Positions 15,946 to 25,340 are shown, counted from the first letter of the stretch. The stretch: 64,000 bases of DNA from G958296245 sp965262055 (GCA_965262055.1 CBDHEI010000002.1:3100001-3164000); one strand, 5' to 3'. Numbers and translations are program-made. Notes: generated by a model from the sequence alone, not told the origin.

Positions 15946-18900
15946 CTATACGAGAATCTGCTCTACGTCTTCCACCAGTTTCAATCCAGGGGCGAGCCAC
16001 GCCTCGGCTTCGGACAGGCCGCCGGCGAGCAGCTCGCGCACGAAGCGGTCCGCGGCCTCCTCCGAGAAGGCGCGGTACGCCTCGACGCTGCGCCGTCCGA
16101 ATTCGGAGACGGCCTCGGTATGGCCCAGCGCGGCGGCCTGGATGCCGGCCACCATGCCGTCGAGCTGTACCAGGTGGTCGCTCCAAATCGAGTCGGACGT
16201 GCTGAGCATGAGGCGCTTGGCCTGCTCCTCGAAGTGCTCCAGGGGCATACTGCCGCTGTACCTCAGCACCTGTTCCTCCATCAGCCCTGTGAGGTCCCCC
16301 CCGGCCTGCTCCGGCCCGAGGCCCCATAGAGGCTCGGCGTCGATCCTGTAGTCGAGCCAGAGGGTCTCCGACATGCGCTCGAACCGGGCCTCGTAGCTGC
16401 CGGGTAGGCCTGGGGTGAGGTGGAGGGCTATGATGCGGGGCGCGCACTCTGCAGCCAGCCTGAGGCACTCGGTGCGGAAGCCGGTGGAGCGCATGACGCG
16501 GCGGCGGCGCCGGTAGTAGGTGGCCGTCTGGCGCTCCACGATCCGGTTGAGGTCCGCGCGCGCCTTCAGGGCGGCGTGGTCGTCTAGCTCGGCGGAGGCC
16601 TGGGCCTGGCGTACGCTCCGCGACGTATGCGGCCCTTCGTAGTAGAGGCGGCCGGCGCCGTCGCGGTTGCCTTCCCGCTGTGCCTTCTGCCCCGCGCGCA
16701 GGCTGGATGCAAGCGGGCGGTCCTGGAGCGACAGGATGAACCTCGTGCTGCCGGGTTGTCCCTGCCTGCCGGAGCGGCCGCGTAGCTGCAGGTCTATACG
16801 GGAGTCGTGGCCCATTTCGGCGCCGATGACGTAGAGACCTAGGCCGGCTTCCAGCCGCATCTCGCCGAGGGCGCCGTCGCCAGGCGTACGCGCCGCGCGC
16901 GAGACGCTGACGACGGAGGCACTCATATCCACGCTGTGCGCGAGGTCTGGGCGGCGGTCGAGCGCCCTGAGCAGCACCCCCATCTCTTCCGGGGACCCGC
17001 AGGCCAGCGACACGGTGCGGTAGCCCTCAGTTAGGTGCTCGTCTACCATGGCGACGTAGCCCTGCGCTATGCGGTCGTCCAGACCGGGTTCGAGCAGGAT
17101 GTCAGTACCCCGACCGGCCACGTTCGCGGCTACCGTCACGGCTCCCGCCCTCCCCGCGCCCGCCACGACGCCCTCCTCGTCGTCGAGGCTGTTCGCGTCG
17201 AGCCTGTTGTGGGGGATGGCGTGCTCGGTGAGCAGGGCGCTGATCTCGCCCGCCTGCTCCACCGTGGCGGCGCCGACGAGCACAGGGCGCCCCGCCCGGC
17301 GGCAGGCTGCGACCTGCTCGACCAGTGAGGTCTCCTTCTCCGCCGCGCTGCTGTAGAGACGCACGGGATGGTCGGTGCGGTGGGACGGCAGGGAAGGGGG
17401 CACAACCGCGACTTCCAGGCCGTACAGCAGGCGAAAGTCCTCGGCTGCGCCCGACGCGGTGCCGGTCAACCCGCATAGCGTCCGGTACTGCTCGAAGAAG
17501 CCCTGCACAGGCATCTGCGCCAGCGCGTCGGCCTCCTCTACTACGGGGACGCCCTCCTTGGCTTCCACGGCGGCCTGTAGCCCGTGCTGGTACCTGCTGT
17601 CGGGGCGGCGTCTCCCCGTGACGCGGTCGACGAGTACGACTTTCCCGTCAGCGACGACGTAGTCGACGTCGCGGCGCAGCAGCACCTCCGCGTGGAGGGC
17701 GCGGTTGACGTGATCCATCAGCTCGTAACGGCCCGACAGGCGGCGCCTCAGCTTTTCGGCCATGGTGCGCTTTTCCGCGAGCGGCAGGTCGTCGCGCTCG
17801 TCGAGTAGGTCGAGGCGTTGTTCCAGGTCTGCGGTGTCGAACACCGGGCCGAGCGGGGCCTCGACGCGCTCGCGTCCCAGAGGCGTGAGAGAGACGGTCT
17901 CGCTACGCGCATCGACGACGTACAGCAGCCCCTCCGCGATGGGATCACTTGAAAGATCGGCTGCCAGGGCGCGGATGCGTCCAGACAGCGCGGGGTCTGC
18001 GGCCATGCGGCGCGTCAGTACATCGTTCCAAGGGTCTGCGATGTACAGGACGGCTGCGGACTTCAGGTCCTCTGGGTCCTCGCCAATGCGGTGGCACAGG
18101 GCGGCGGCGACTCTCTCCTGGGCATGGGCCACGTTGGAGATTGCCGACCTCACCCGCAGCACGTGCCTAGCCTGGCGGCGGCCGGTGCCGGAGATGATGA
18201 TCGGCGTGTGTGCCTCGTCGATCATGGCCTGGTCCGCCTCGTCGACGATGGCCACGTCGAGCGGCCCCTGCACCATGGCGGCCTCCGAGTGCTTCAGGTT
18301 GTCCCGGAGGAAGTCGAAGCCAAGCTCCCGGAGGGTGCCGTAGACGATATCGCTGCGGTATGCGTAGGCCCTCTCCACGTCGTTCATCTGCGTGAGCACT
18401 GCACGCACGCTCAGGCCCAGCGACTCGTACACCGGCGCGAGAAGCTCGGCGTCCCGCGACGCCAGGTAGTCGTTCGCGGTGACGACGTGTACGGATCTGC
18501 CGAGCACGGCGTGGAGCACGGCAGGAAACGCGGCGGCGACGGTTTTTCCCTCGCCTGCAGCCATTTCTACTATCGAGCCGTCGAATATCAGGCAGCCGGC
18601 TTGGAGCTGTTCGTAGGTCGGGCTGAATTGCGTATCTTCGGCGATGCCATTTCGCCTCAGCGCCCTGTAGAAGCTGCCCGTCAACATGACGTTGGAGGCC
18701 TCGGTGCGTTGGGCCTTCTCGGAGACATAGACCATGGCGAGGACGATGGCGCGGTCGTCGGCGTCCAGGGCGGTAATGGCCATTTCGGCCTCGACGGCCC
18801 GACGGAATGCCGGGCATTCCAGGTACGCGTCGTCGGCGTAGTAGCCGGGGTTGGCTTTGTATCTGCCCCTACTCATGATTTCGTCGGCAGCAACTTGGTG

Positions 18901-19146
18901 CTTGGCGAGCGCCGGTGAGTCTAAGCCGGGGTCGAAAGCGCGCCAGAGGCCGAGTCGCCGTCCTATGGCTTCGTTCACCACGGCGAAGACGAGGTGGAGG
19001 AGGCAGCGCGTATCCTGCGGAGAGGCGTTCCGTGCGTAGGTGGAGACGATGCGGCGCAGGGCCTCGTCCGAGTGGCCACGGAAGTCGTAGGTGCGGATGC
19101 GACCAACCGTCTCCGTCTGCGCGGCGGCCATATAACGTCTATCCAT
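15946..19146 (-). CDS. SecA-like preprotein translocase ATPase (accessory SecA type)
   Basis: The SecA motor is clear: Walker A as EMAAGEGKT near residues 194-202, then VVTANDYLASRDAE, Walker B as IVDEADQAMIDEAHTPIIISG, NVAGRGTDI and GRSGRQGQPGSTRF. It differs from housekeeping SecA. About 100 extra residues sit between the N-terminal FAVVNEAIGRRLG segment and the Walker A region, the DEVD-type box reads DEAD, and the C-terminal zinc-binding tail is missing. At 1066 residues it is longer than typical SecA. The ATG at 19146 overlaps the uspA stop by 8 bases (ATGGATAG); an ATG at 19131 is possible. I infer an accessory SecA exporting a restricted set of proteins, perhaps its neighbour at 15077. 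Confidence 0.85.
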   Translation of the reverse strand: MDRRYMAAAQTETVGRIRTYDFRGHSDEALRRIVSTYARNASPQDTRCLLHLVFAVVNEAIGRRLGLWRAFDPGLDSPALAKHQVAADEIMSRGRYKANPGYYADDAYLECPAFRRAVEAEMAITALDADDRAIVLAMVYVSEKAQRTEASNVMLTGSFYRALRRNGIAEDTQFSPTYEQLQAGCLIFDGSIVEMAAGEGKTVAAAFPAVLHAVLGRSVHVVTANDYLASRDAELLAPVYESLGLSVRAVLTQMNDVERAYAYRSDIVYGTLRELGFDFLRDNLKHSEAAMVQGPLDVAIVDEADQAMIDEAHTPIIISGTGRRQARHVLRVRSAISNVAHAQERVAAALCHRIGEDPEDLKSAAVLYIADPWNDVLTRRMAADPALSGRIRALAADLSSDPIAEGLLYVVDARSETVSLTPLGRERVEAPLGPVFDTADLEQRLDLLDERDDLPLAEKRTMAEKLRRRLSGRYELMDHVNRALHAEVLLRRDVDYVVADGKVVLVDRVTGRRRPDSRYQHGLQAAVEAKEGVPVVEEADALAQMPVQGFFEQYRTLCGLTGTASGAAEDFRLLYGLEVAVVPPSLPSHRTDHPVRLYSSAAEKETSLVEQVAACRRAGRPVLVGAATVEQAGEISALLTEHAIPHNRLDANSLDDEEGVVAGAGRAGAVTVAANVAGRGTDILLEPGLDDRIAQGYVAMVDEHLTEGYRTVSLACGSPEEMGVLLRALDRRPDLAHSVDMSASVVSVSRAARTPGDGALGEMRLEAGLGLYVIGAEMGHDSRIDLQLRGRSGRQGQPGSTRFILSLQDRPLASSLRAGQKAQREGNRDGAGRLYYEGPHTSRSVRQAQASAELDDHAALKARADLNRIVERQTATYYRRRRRVMRSTGFRTECLRLAAECAPRIIALHLTPGLPGSYEARFERMSETLWLDYRIDAEPLWGLGPEQAGGDLTGLMEEQVLRYSGSMPLEHFEEQAKRLMLSTSDSIWSDHLVQLDGMVAGIQAAALGHTEAVSEFGRRSVEAYRAFSEEAADRFVRELLAGGLSEAEAWLAPGLKLVEDVEQILV

Positions 19147-20032
19147 CGCGCGGAGGTGTGAAAACGATAACGGGGTCACCTGAACCCCTTACCAGGGCGT
19201 CGGTGACGCTTCCGAGCATCCACCGGGAGATGCCGGTGCGGGCGTGTGTAGCCATCGCGATAATGTCATGGGGCGTACCGTTGAGGTAGTCGATCAGCGT
19301 GGCCGCCGGGTGGCCCACAAGCACTCTGGTTTCCACCTCCAGCCCGCGGCGGCCGAGGCGCTGCGCCACGGTCTCCAGGTAGTCTCCAGCCTCGCGCTGC
19401 ATGGCCTTCTCAGCTTCCATGATGCTTGCAGGGTAGCTGTCCATCCAGAATAAGTTGGGCGGCGTGACGACTCTAGCCAAAGATACCGTAAGGGAGAGTC
19501 GCAGGGCCAGCTCTTCGACATAGGGCAGTACGATCTCGCCGAGCGGCGACCCGTCGAGCGGGACCATGATCCTTGTCAACTTGATCTGGTGGTCGCGGTA
19601 CAGCTCGGCCTTTTCCGGTGTGATCGTGAGCACCGGCGTGTCTGTGTCGTGAATCACCTTGCTGGTGACGCTTCCCAGTATGCCCCTGGCAAAGATGTTG
19701 CGGCCGTGTGTTGACATAGCGATGAGACCGCAGCCGCGTTCATTTGCGGCGGCCACGATCTGCTCCGCCGGCGATCCCACCGCAAGGGCTATCTGCGTGT
19801 TTACTCCCTGGGCAGACAGCTCTTCGCAAAGCTCGTTCAGTCTGGAGCGCGCCGCCTGCGCGTCCTTCTCGTACAGGTCGCCGTAGGACTCCTCCTCCGT
19901 CTGTTCTCCTCCCTGAACGGCGGAGAACAGCACGAGAGGGACGTCGAGGCCCATGGCAAGCTGAGAGGCGAAGGGGAGAATCGTCTGTGCAACGTCGGTC
20001 CCGTCGAGGGCGACCAGCAGTTTTCCGAACAA
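19139..20032 (-). CDS. Universal stress protein with two UspA domains
   Basis: The protein has two tandem UspA folds. Domain 1 (1-150) starts LLVALDGTDVAQ and has the ATP-binding-type loop MSTHGRNIFARGILGSVTSKV. Domain 2 (about 170-297) has IMVPLDGSPLGE and MATHARTGISRWMLGSVTDALV. Both G-x2-G-x9-G-[ST] loops look intact, so nucleotide binding is likely. The start is a TTG at 20032 with GGGAGGT 5 bases upstream. The stop overlaps the SecA-like start, which predicts translational coupling. UspA proteins act in stress and energy signalling in the cytoplasm; the specific role here is unknown. Confidence 0.9.
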   Translation of the reverse strand: MFGKLLVALDGTDVAQTILPFASQLAMGLDVPLVLFSAVQGGEQTEEESYGDLYEKDAQAARSRLNELCEELSAQGVNTQIALAVGSPAEQIVAAANERGCGLIAMSTHGRNIFARGILGSVTSKVIHDTDTPVLTITPEKAELYRDHQIKLTRIMVPLDGSPLGEIVLPYVEELALRLSLTVSLARVVTPPNLFWMDSYPASIMEAEKAMQREAGDYLETVAQRLGRRGLEVETRVLVGHPAATLIDYLNGTPHDIIAMATHARTGISRWMLGSVTDALVRGSGDPVIVFTPPRDG

Positions 20033-20098
20033 TGCTACCTCCCGCAGAGGTCCCTCGGCAGGCTGCCGACCCGTCGCCTTGCCCAGCGGACGGGCGAA

Positions 20099-20764
20099 TC
20101 AAGCCCGGCCCACCTCCCTCGCATTCTCCGATTGTACTATGCGCCGGAAGCTTTCGTTGCGGTCCGGGTCGTCTATCCGGTAGACGTTCACGTATATCTC
20201 GCGCACGACCCTGAGAGTGAAGCTGCCGGATGGCGGCCCTTCGGCGCCTAAGGGCAGGAAGACGAGGCTGAGGGATATGCGCTCCAGTCCTTGGACTTCC
20301 GGTTGCTCATAGTAGAGAGCCGCTTCGTACGCGCCCCAACGGTCCACGTAGGCGCTCAACAGGCTACTCGCCGGCTGCTGCTCCGAGACGACGTAGTCTA
20401 TCCCGGAGGCTCCTCGGCGGGACGCCTCGCTGTTGAACGCCTCGTTCAGGCGTTCCCGCATCGACCTGGAGACCCCTTGGCCGCGCGAAGCCTTGGCGAC
20501 AGCACCGTAGAGGACCATGCCTACGTTGACAGACGGGAGGTACGACCCGATCATGGCGCCTCGCAGGGCGGGTCCGTCCGTTGCGCACACCAGCAGGGGC
20601 ACTGCGCTGCCGGACTCTGACTGCGAAAGCGTTTCTATGAGGGATGGCAGGTCCTCGACCAAGCCGGGCGCCGTCTCGCCTTCCAGCAGGCGATGGACCG
20701 CCTCCACGAGTCCGAGGCCAGGGTTAGGGACAAGCTCCGTCCGCTGCGTTGCGTTCGTCGGCAA
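20099..20764 (-). CDS. GNAT-like N-acetyltransferase domain protein
   Basis: The middle of this 221-residue protein has the acetyl-CoA-loop pattern AKASRGQGVSRSMRERLNEAF near residues 89-110, matching the R/Q-x2-G-x-G/A motif of GNAT enzymes. A central strand and helix (GIDYVVSEQQPASSLLSAYVDRWGAYEAAL) follow in the expected place. The C-terminal 60 residues are beta-rich and unassigned. The start seems to be TTG at 20764 with AAAGG upstream. It overlaps the end of the PaaK-like gene by 41 bp, so the two are translated from one message. The acceptor substrate is unknown. Confidence 0.62.
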   Translation of the reverse strand: MPTNATQRTELVPNPGLGLVEAVHRLLEGETAPGLVEDLPSLIETLSQSESGSAVPLLVCATDGPALRGAMIGSYLPSVNVGMVLYGAVAKASRGQGVSRSMRERLNEAFNSEASRRGASGIDYVVSEQQPASSLLSAYVDRWGAYEAALYYEQPEVQGLERISLSLVFLPLGAEGPPSGSFTLRVVREIYVNVYRIDDPDRNESFRRIVQSENAREVGRA

Positions 20765-22022
20765 TGTGCGCCTTTCTGGAGCCGTGCCACAGTCCCTCGT
20801 GCGCGAACTCTATGCGGAGACCCATGAATCCGGCGCCGACCAGGAAGGCGATGTCCGGCTCGTGGACTAGAAGGGACTCCCGTATCTTCTTCTCATGGCT
20901 CGCCATCCTGTCGGGCAGACGTAGGACGAGTGTGTCCGTCTCGCCGCCTGTCAGGATGGCCTGCATCGGCCCAGGTACGGGGAGGTTGGCGTACACCGCG
21001 TCACGGATGGAGTGATAGCCCAACTGCACACCCAGCACCGACACGGAGTCGTCCGCCCGGCCCAGGACTTCGATCCTGGGGTAGGGCAGCCCGCAGGAAC
21101 AAGCGCCGCTCATGACTCGTACCCGGTCCCTGAGAGGGTAGCGGAGCAGTGGAAGCCCCTGCTGGTACAAGGTCGTTACCACGATCTCGGGGGCGACGCC
21201 GTCGTCCCCGGGGGCGCACTCGACGATCACCGTGTCCGTGAAGAGGTGGACCCCGCAGTGGGAGCGGCACTCGATGCCCAGCGTGGACGTCTCCGACGAG
21301 CCGTAGTACGAGAAGACCTCCACGCCCATGGCCTCCAGTGCGGCGTGGGTGGACGCCGCGAGAGGCTCCCCTGCGTAGACCACCTTACGCAGCCCCAGGC
21401 GGCCGTTGTCCAGCCGACGCAGCAGGTCTTCAAGGACGCGCTCCAGCACCGACGGGATGGTCATGATGACCGTGGGATCCAAGACCGCGAGGGAGTCTAC
21501 CGTCGCCTCGGAGTTGGGGCTAATGGTAAACGTGTAGGCCTCGGCCACGCCCAAGTGGTCCAGCCCCTCGGTGAAGGACGCCATGAGAGTGAGTGGCCCC
21601 GTGTCGAGGCAGGCCACCCTGTCCTCTGGGGTTACGCCGCAGATGTCGAACGCCCTTGCCAGCAGGCGGGGCTCAAGTTGCGCGTCGTCGTAGGTGATGG
21701 GCCGTCGCTTTCTCACGCCCGTGGTGCCCGACGACGCCTCGAGGTCGATGATCTCACGGTTCACGTCGAGGCTCTGACGGAAGAGCGTTTGCAGATCGCT
21801 GGCGTCGAGTCGGGGAAGCTGCCGCAGCACCTCAAGGGGCCGTGTGCTCCGGATGTCTCCCTCGGTCAACCCCGCTCCCCGTAAGCGCGTCCCATAAAGG
21901 TCGAAGTCCGAGCAGGCGCGCGCCAGGGCGGCGCTCAAGGCCCGCCGTGTCGCGTCGTCTACGTCTCCCAACGGGGATGCGGTGGGACCTACGTGGGTCG
22001 AGCCGGGCGTGTCAGCGAGCAT
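20724..22022 (-). CDS. PaaK/CapK-like adenylate-forming enzyme
   Basis: The protein has the ANL-superfamily P-loop ASSGTTGVRKRRPITYDD at about residue 96, FSYYGSSETSTLGIEC as the A5-type motif, and PLLRYPLRDRVRVM for the conserved R/D strand. The CSCGLPYPRIEVLGRADD segment is typical of phenylacetate-CoA ligase relatives. These enzymes activate a carboxylate with ATP and pass it to CoA or another acceptor. The substrate is unknown; PaaK relatives in non-degradative clusters often activate aryl or fatty acids for biosynthesis. It overlaps the K+ channel gene by 11 bp and the GNAT gene by 41 bp. Confidence 0.85.
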   Translation of the reverse strand: MLADTPGSTHVGPTASPLGDVDDATRRALSAALARACSDFDLYGTRLRGAGLTEGDIRSTRPLEVLRQLPRLDASDLQTLFRQSLDVNREIIDLEASSGTTGVRKRRPITYDDAQLEPRLLARAFDICGVTPEDRVACLDTGPLTLMASFTEGLDHLGVAEAYTFTISPNSEATVDSLAVLDPTVIMTIPSVLERVLEDLLRRLDNGRLGLRKVVYAGEPLAASTHAALEAMGVEVFSYYGSSETSTLGIECRSHCGVHLFTDTVIVECAPGDDGVAPEIVVTTLYQQGLPLLRYPLRDRVRVMSGACSCGLPYPRIEVLGRADDSVSVLGVQLGYHSIRDAVYANLPVPGPMQAILTGGETDTLVLRLPDRMASHEKKIRESLLVHEPDIAFLVGAGFMGLRIEFAHEGLWHGSRKAHIADERNAADGACP

Positions 22023-23100
22023 CGGCCCTCGGGGCCGCGGCCAGCATCGAGCCTATCTCGGACCATCCAATCTGTAACTTGCTGATGTAGACCAGGCGAT
22101 CGCCTCCCGTCATGGACTGCCCCACGAGACTGGCGATCACCGAGCCGTCGCGCACCACCCCTACGAGGTTGACGTCCTCGTCCAGGAGCGCCTTTGCGGC
22201 GTCCACGTAGGACATTCCGGGCGGCGGCGAATCCGCCACGGTGCTGGCCAGCGTGCCTTCCATCTCGTTGCTGGTGATCGCCTGGGCCAGCGCGTGGACG
22301 CCAGGGTCCTGGGCCTCCTGCACCAGCATGTTGTTGGCCATCTTGAGGGTGTAGACCAGCGACACCTCGGAGGCCAGGTCGAACAGCACGTCGTGCTTGG
22401 GGTCTAGGACCTCCGCGACGATGCTGATGTCGGGGTTATTGCGGTGCGCGACGAAGGCGGCTGACGCCACGAAGCTATCGCTGCGTGGGTCGTCGTAGCT
22501 TGTGCTGAGTATGATCGCCTGGCTGGCGTGGGCGATGTCGGCACGCTCGTAGGAGTCCTGCTCCAGTGGAGAGCCCCGGATGAAGGAGACGTTGTTCAGA
22601 TCGAACGGGAGCTGCTCTATCTCGTTGGTGATGATCACCACGTCCCGCCCTTTGTGGCGGTGGTCGATGCAGAACTCGTCCACGATCTGGCGTATCCGGG
22701 ACTCGTTCGGGAAGTTGACGATGATCAGGTGGCCCTTGGACGTCGCTTTGCCCATGCCGTTTCGCTCCTTCTGTCTGAGGTCCACTACCCACTCGACTAT
22801 GATGCCGACCGACGTCGTGAACGCCGCCAGCCCTATGAATATGATGAATACCAGGGTGCCGAGCCTCGCGGCGACCGTTTCTGCCGAAAAGTCGCCGTAC
22901 CCGATCGTGGTGACCGAGATGATGCTGTACCAGACGCTGTCCCACAGGGTGAGAGGAGGGTCGTGGGCCATCCTGTCGAAGATATAGAAAATGACCGTAT
23001 TGCCGGCGAGGCTGAATAAGAGAACGGCTACCAGGAACAAGGCGCCGAGTCGTCTCCGGCGCCTGAGCTTCCTTATGATCCTGCTAAGTGCGTGGTACAT
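22012..23100 (-). CDS. Two-helix potassium channel with RCK/TrkA-N domain
   Basis: After a basic N-terminus there are two membrane helices (about 18-42 and 80-108) with the K+ selectivity filter TTIGYGD at residues 64-70 between them. The cytoplasmic part (about 125-362) is a Rossmann-like RCK regulatory domain (GHLIIVNFPNESRIRQIVDEF, then a TrkA-C-like end). The GxGxxG loop is altered to NFPNES, so NAD binding may be lost. This layout matches MthK/Kch-type channels. It sits between two PaaK-like genes, overlapping one by 11 bp, so potassium flux seems tied to the function of the cluster. Confidence 0.9.
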   Translation of the reverse strand: MYHALSRIIRKLRRRRRLGALFLVAVLLFSLAGNTVIFYIFDRMAHDPPLTLWDSVWYSIISVTTIGYGDFSAETVAARLGTLVFIIFIGLAAFTTSVGIIVEWVVDLRQKERNGMGKATSKGHLIIVNFPNESRIRQIVDEFCIDHRHKGRDVVIITNEIEQLPFDLNNVSFIRGSPLEQDSYERADIAHASQAIILSTSYDDPRSDSFVASAAFVAHRNNPDISIVAEVLDPKHDVLFDLASEVSLVYTLKMANNMLVQEAQDPGVHALAQAITSNEMEGTLASTVADSPPPGMSYVDAAKALLDEDVNLVGVVRDGSVIASLVGQSMTGGDRLVYISKLQIGWSEIGSMLAAAPRADAR

Positions 23101-23127
23101 GGGTCTCGCATGCCTGCCGCCGGCTCC

Positions 23128-23952
23128 TCAGTCGGCCAGCCGCACGATTTCGACGTGGTGCTCGTCAGGAATCCTGGCCTCGTCCTCCGTCTCGATCCTG
23201 AGCAGCGGGAATGCTCCGTTTCGCAGGGCGGTTACCACCAAGCGCCCCCGGCCAGATAGCTCATAGTAGTACAGGTCATTATATGTCGTCCAACGGCGCC
23301 CGTCGGTGGAGTGGCCGAGGAAGCCGAGCTCGTCGACCATGTATAGGTCCAATTGCGGCGCAGGGGCAGGGGCCGGCGAACACCTTATGGTGATACACAG
23401 CTCCCTGGGCGGCGGCAGCGCCTCGTCGCGGGCATCGCCGGAGAGCGTGACTAGCACGTCCGGTTGAATGGACCGGAGCATGTCGGCGGCGCGGGCCCTA
23501 TCACGGTCGGTGATAACGTGCGTCGCGACGCCAGCATAACCCAGCATAGTGGCAATCTCTGCGGCAAAGTACCTGCGCTCGGGCGCTGTCACGACTGTCC
23601 CTGTGCGCCCCTGCCTAGCCGGTAACGAATCCTTGATCGCGTCACGGAATATGGCGTACCGCAGAGCAGTCTCGTCCGCTCCCTCGGCCACCGCGACCTC
23701 CGCCCGCGACCGTCCTCGGTACCGGCCGAATACCCAGCCTACCCGGTCTGGGTCGGCCACCACGTCGGCAAGGGCCTGGCCGCGCAGGTCCGCGATGGGC
23801 GTCATGGGCAGGCTCTGGAAGCCGCTCAGCGACCCGATAGACTGCCGTTCTCCGAGGATGGAACGGTAGAACCGGGTGTTCAGCGCCGCGTGGAGCACCC
23901 GGTCCAGCAGCTCGACTACGTTGTGCGGGGTGTTGTAGACGGAAGCAGCCAC
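23128..23952 (-). CDS. Degenerate PaaK-like protein
   Basis: The N-terminus (LLDRVLHAALNTRFYRSILG...LSGFQSLPMTPIADLRGQ) matches the start of phenylacetate-CoA-ligase-like proteins. The end (LVVTALRNGAFPLLRIETEDEARI) matches the strand where the sibling at 20724 reads VVTTLYQQGLPLLRYPLRDRVRV. The SSGTTG P-loop and the Y-G-x-S-E motif are absent, and the protein has only 274 residues. It may be a non-catalytic partner or a repurposed fold. The start is GTG at 23952, with AGAGGG upstream, 11 bp after the transglutaminase-like stop. The relationship is by eye and needs a profile search. Confidence 0.6.
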   Translation of the reverse strand: MAASVYNTPHNVVELLDRVLHAALNTRFYRSILGERQSIGSLSGFQSLPMTPIADLRGQALADVVADPDRVGWVFGRYRGRSRAEVAVAEGADETALRYAIFRDAIKDSLPARQGRTGTVVTAPERRYFAAEIATMLGYAGVATHVITDRDRARAADMLRSIQPDVLVTLSGDARDEALPPPRELCITIRCSPAPAPAPQLDLYMVDELGFLGHSTDGRRWTTYNDLYYYELSGRGRLVVTALRNGAFPLLRIETEDEARIPDEHHVEIVRLAD

Positions 23953-23963
23953 GCCGTCGCCCT

Positions 23964-25340
23964 CTACCCGCGTAGCGAGATCACGACGAGCCCTCCGTCG
24001 TGGCCGGGGCCGTGGCAGTCGTTGTAGCGTTCCAGGAGGTGGTAACCGCTTGCGAGCACCTTCTCCGCCGCGTCCGGTTCCGCCTCCGCGAAGCGTCGCC
24101 CCAGCGGGGTATCGAGGGCCCAGTCCTGGGAGACTGCGCAGTCCAGGCCGGATGCGCCGCACACCCGGAGGTACTCTCTGCGGAGCTCCTCGTAGGCCGT
24201 GCCGGTCTTGTACACGGCGGCGGTTACCATGAAGTCTTCTGATATGTACAGCCCCAGCTCGTTGTCGAAAACCTGTACCAGGTCGACGTAGGGGATCCAA
24301 CCCTCCATGGCAAAGAAGAGCATTTCGGGGATGTCCTGGGCGACCCTGTGATAGTAGAAGTCTTCCTCGTGCACCGCCATTCTGACCCTGACGGGAGGCT
24401 TGGCCGCATAGCCGAGCAGCCGGTCGGCCTCGGAGCCCCGGATGAAGAGGAACGGGATGTTGCCGTTCGTCACGTCCACAAGCACCGGGGCGCCTCCGAT
24501 GTGGTAGAGCAGGGCGGTGTGCTGCCAGTACCGCATCTGGCGCTTGGCGAACCTGAAGTCGAAGGTGGTCAGGAGCTCGCGGAGCTTGCTCTCCGGCACG
24601 GGGCCGGGTACGTCGGCCCCGGCGATTACGTACTCGGACTCCAACCCGTAGTGGTCGGTGAGGAACTTGAGGGCCTGGACCTTCTCCGAGCAGATGCCTC
24701 CGGAGCCGCCGATGACGTTGCGCACGGTCTCGTCGCCCGTCTTGTAGACCCACTTGGGCCCGACGAAGCGGGAGTAGCTCTCGAAGTCGGACTCCCATAT
24801 GCGCCGCGCCACGGCTTCCAGCAGGTCCAGCCTGTCGTCATGGGTGTCCGCGGGGACGGTGCTTCCGGAATGCCGCTCCATGCACGACTCTACGAAGTCC
24901 GAGTAGAGGCCGGGCTGAATGTCCCACCTCCGGCGGTTGAAGCCGGTCCAGTTTCTGCCGTAGTTCATGTTGGTCCGGTCTATGACGATGTCGATGACCA
25001 GCACGGGAGAGCCCGAAACCCAGGCGGGCTCAGCGCGCGGTGCTTCTTCCATGCCCAGCAGGCGTCCTCCCTGGAAGAGCTGGACGCCGGGGGCCGGCTC
25101 AGTGAGTGCGCCTTCGTCCGTGCAGCCGTACACAAGGTCCTGGAGGGAGACCAGCGTCTCCTCGGAGGCTGCTGTGATACGGTTCTCGCGTCGTAGCCGC
25201 GAGAGGCCTGGGCGCTTCAGGTAGCGGTCGAGCAATTGGGACGCCGGCAGGTGCTGCTCGCTCGGGTCGATGCGGACCGCGTAGCGCCTCGTCGTTACCT
25301 CGTCCGTGACCTGGAGCAGGACGTTGGGCGTGTCGGTCAC
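23964..25340 (-). CDS. Transglutaminase-like cysteine protein
   Basis: The centre of this 458-residue protein has GGSGGICSEKVQALKFLTDHYG with Cys217. About 57 residues later comes H274 in WQHTALLYHIGG, and then D289 in VLVDVTNGN. This Cys-His-Asp order and spacing fits the transglutaminase/papain-like fold used for peptide-bond cutting, cross-linking or transfer. No signal peptide is visible, so it seems cytoplasmic. The N-terminal 110 residues and the C-terminal 130 are unassigned. The GTG start overlaps the degV stop by 4 bases (GTGA). Arylamine-acetyltransferase-like chemistry is an alternative reading of the same triad. Confidence 0.7.
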   Translation of the reverse strand: MTDTPNVLLQVTDEVTTRRYAVRIDPSEQHLPASQLLDRYLKRPGLSRLRRENRITAASEETLVSLQDLVYGCTDEGALTEPAPGVQLFQGGRLLGMEEAPRAEPAWVSGSPVLVIDIVIDRTNMNYGRNWTGFNRRRWDIQPGLYSDFVESCMERHSGSTVPADTHDDRLDLLEAVARRIWESDFESYSRFVGPKWVYKTGDETVRNVIGGSGGICSEKVQALKFLTDHYGLESEYVIAGADVPGPVPESKLRELLTTFDFRFAKRQMRYWQHTALLYHIGGAPVLVDVTNGNIPFLFIRGSEADRLLGYAAKPPVRVRMAVHEEDFYYHRVAQDIPEMLFFAMEGWIPYVDLVQVFDNELGLYISEDFMVTAAVYKTGTAYEELRREYLRVCGASGLDCAVSQDWALDTPLGRRFAEAEPDAAEKVLASGYHLLERYNDCHGPGHDGGLVVISLRG

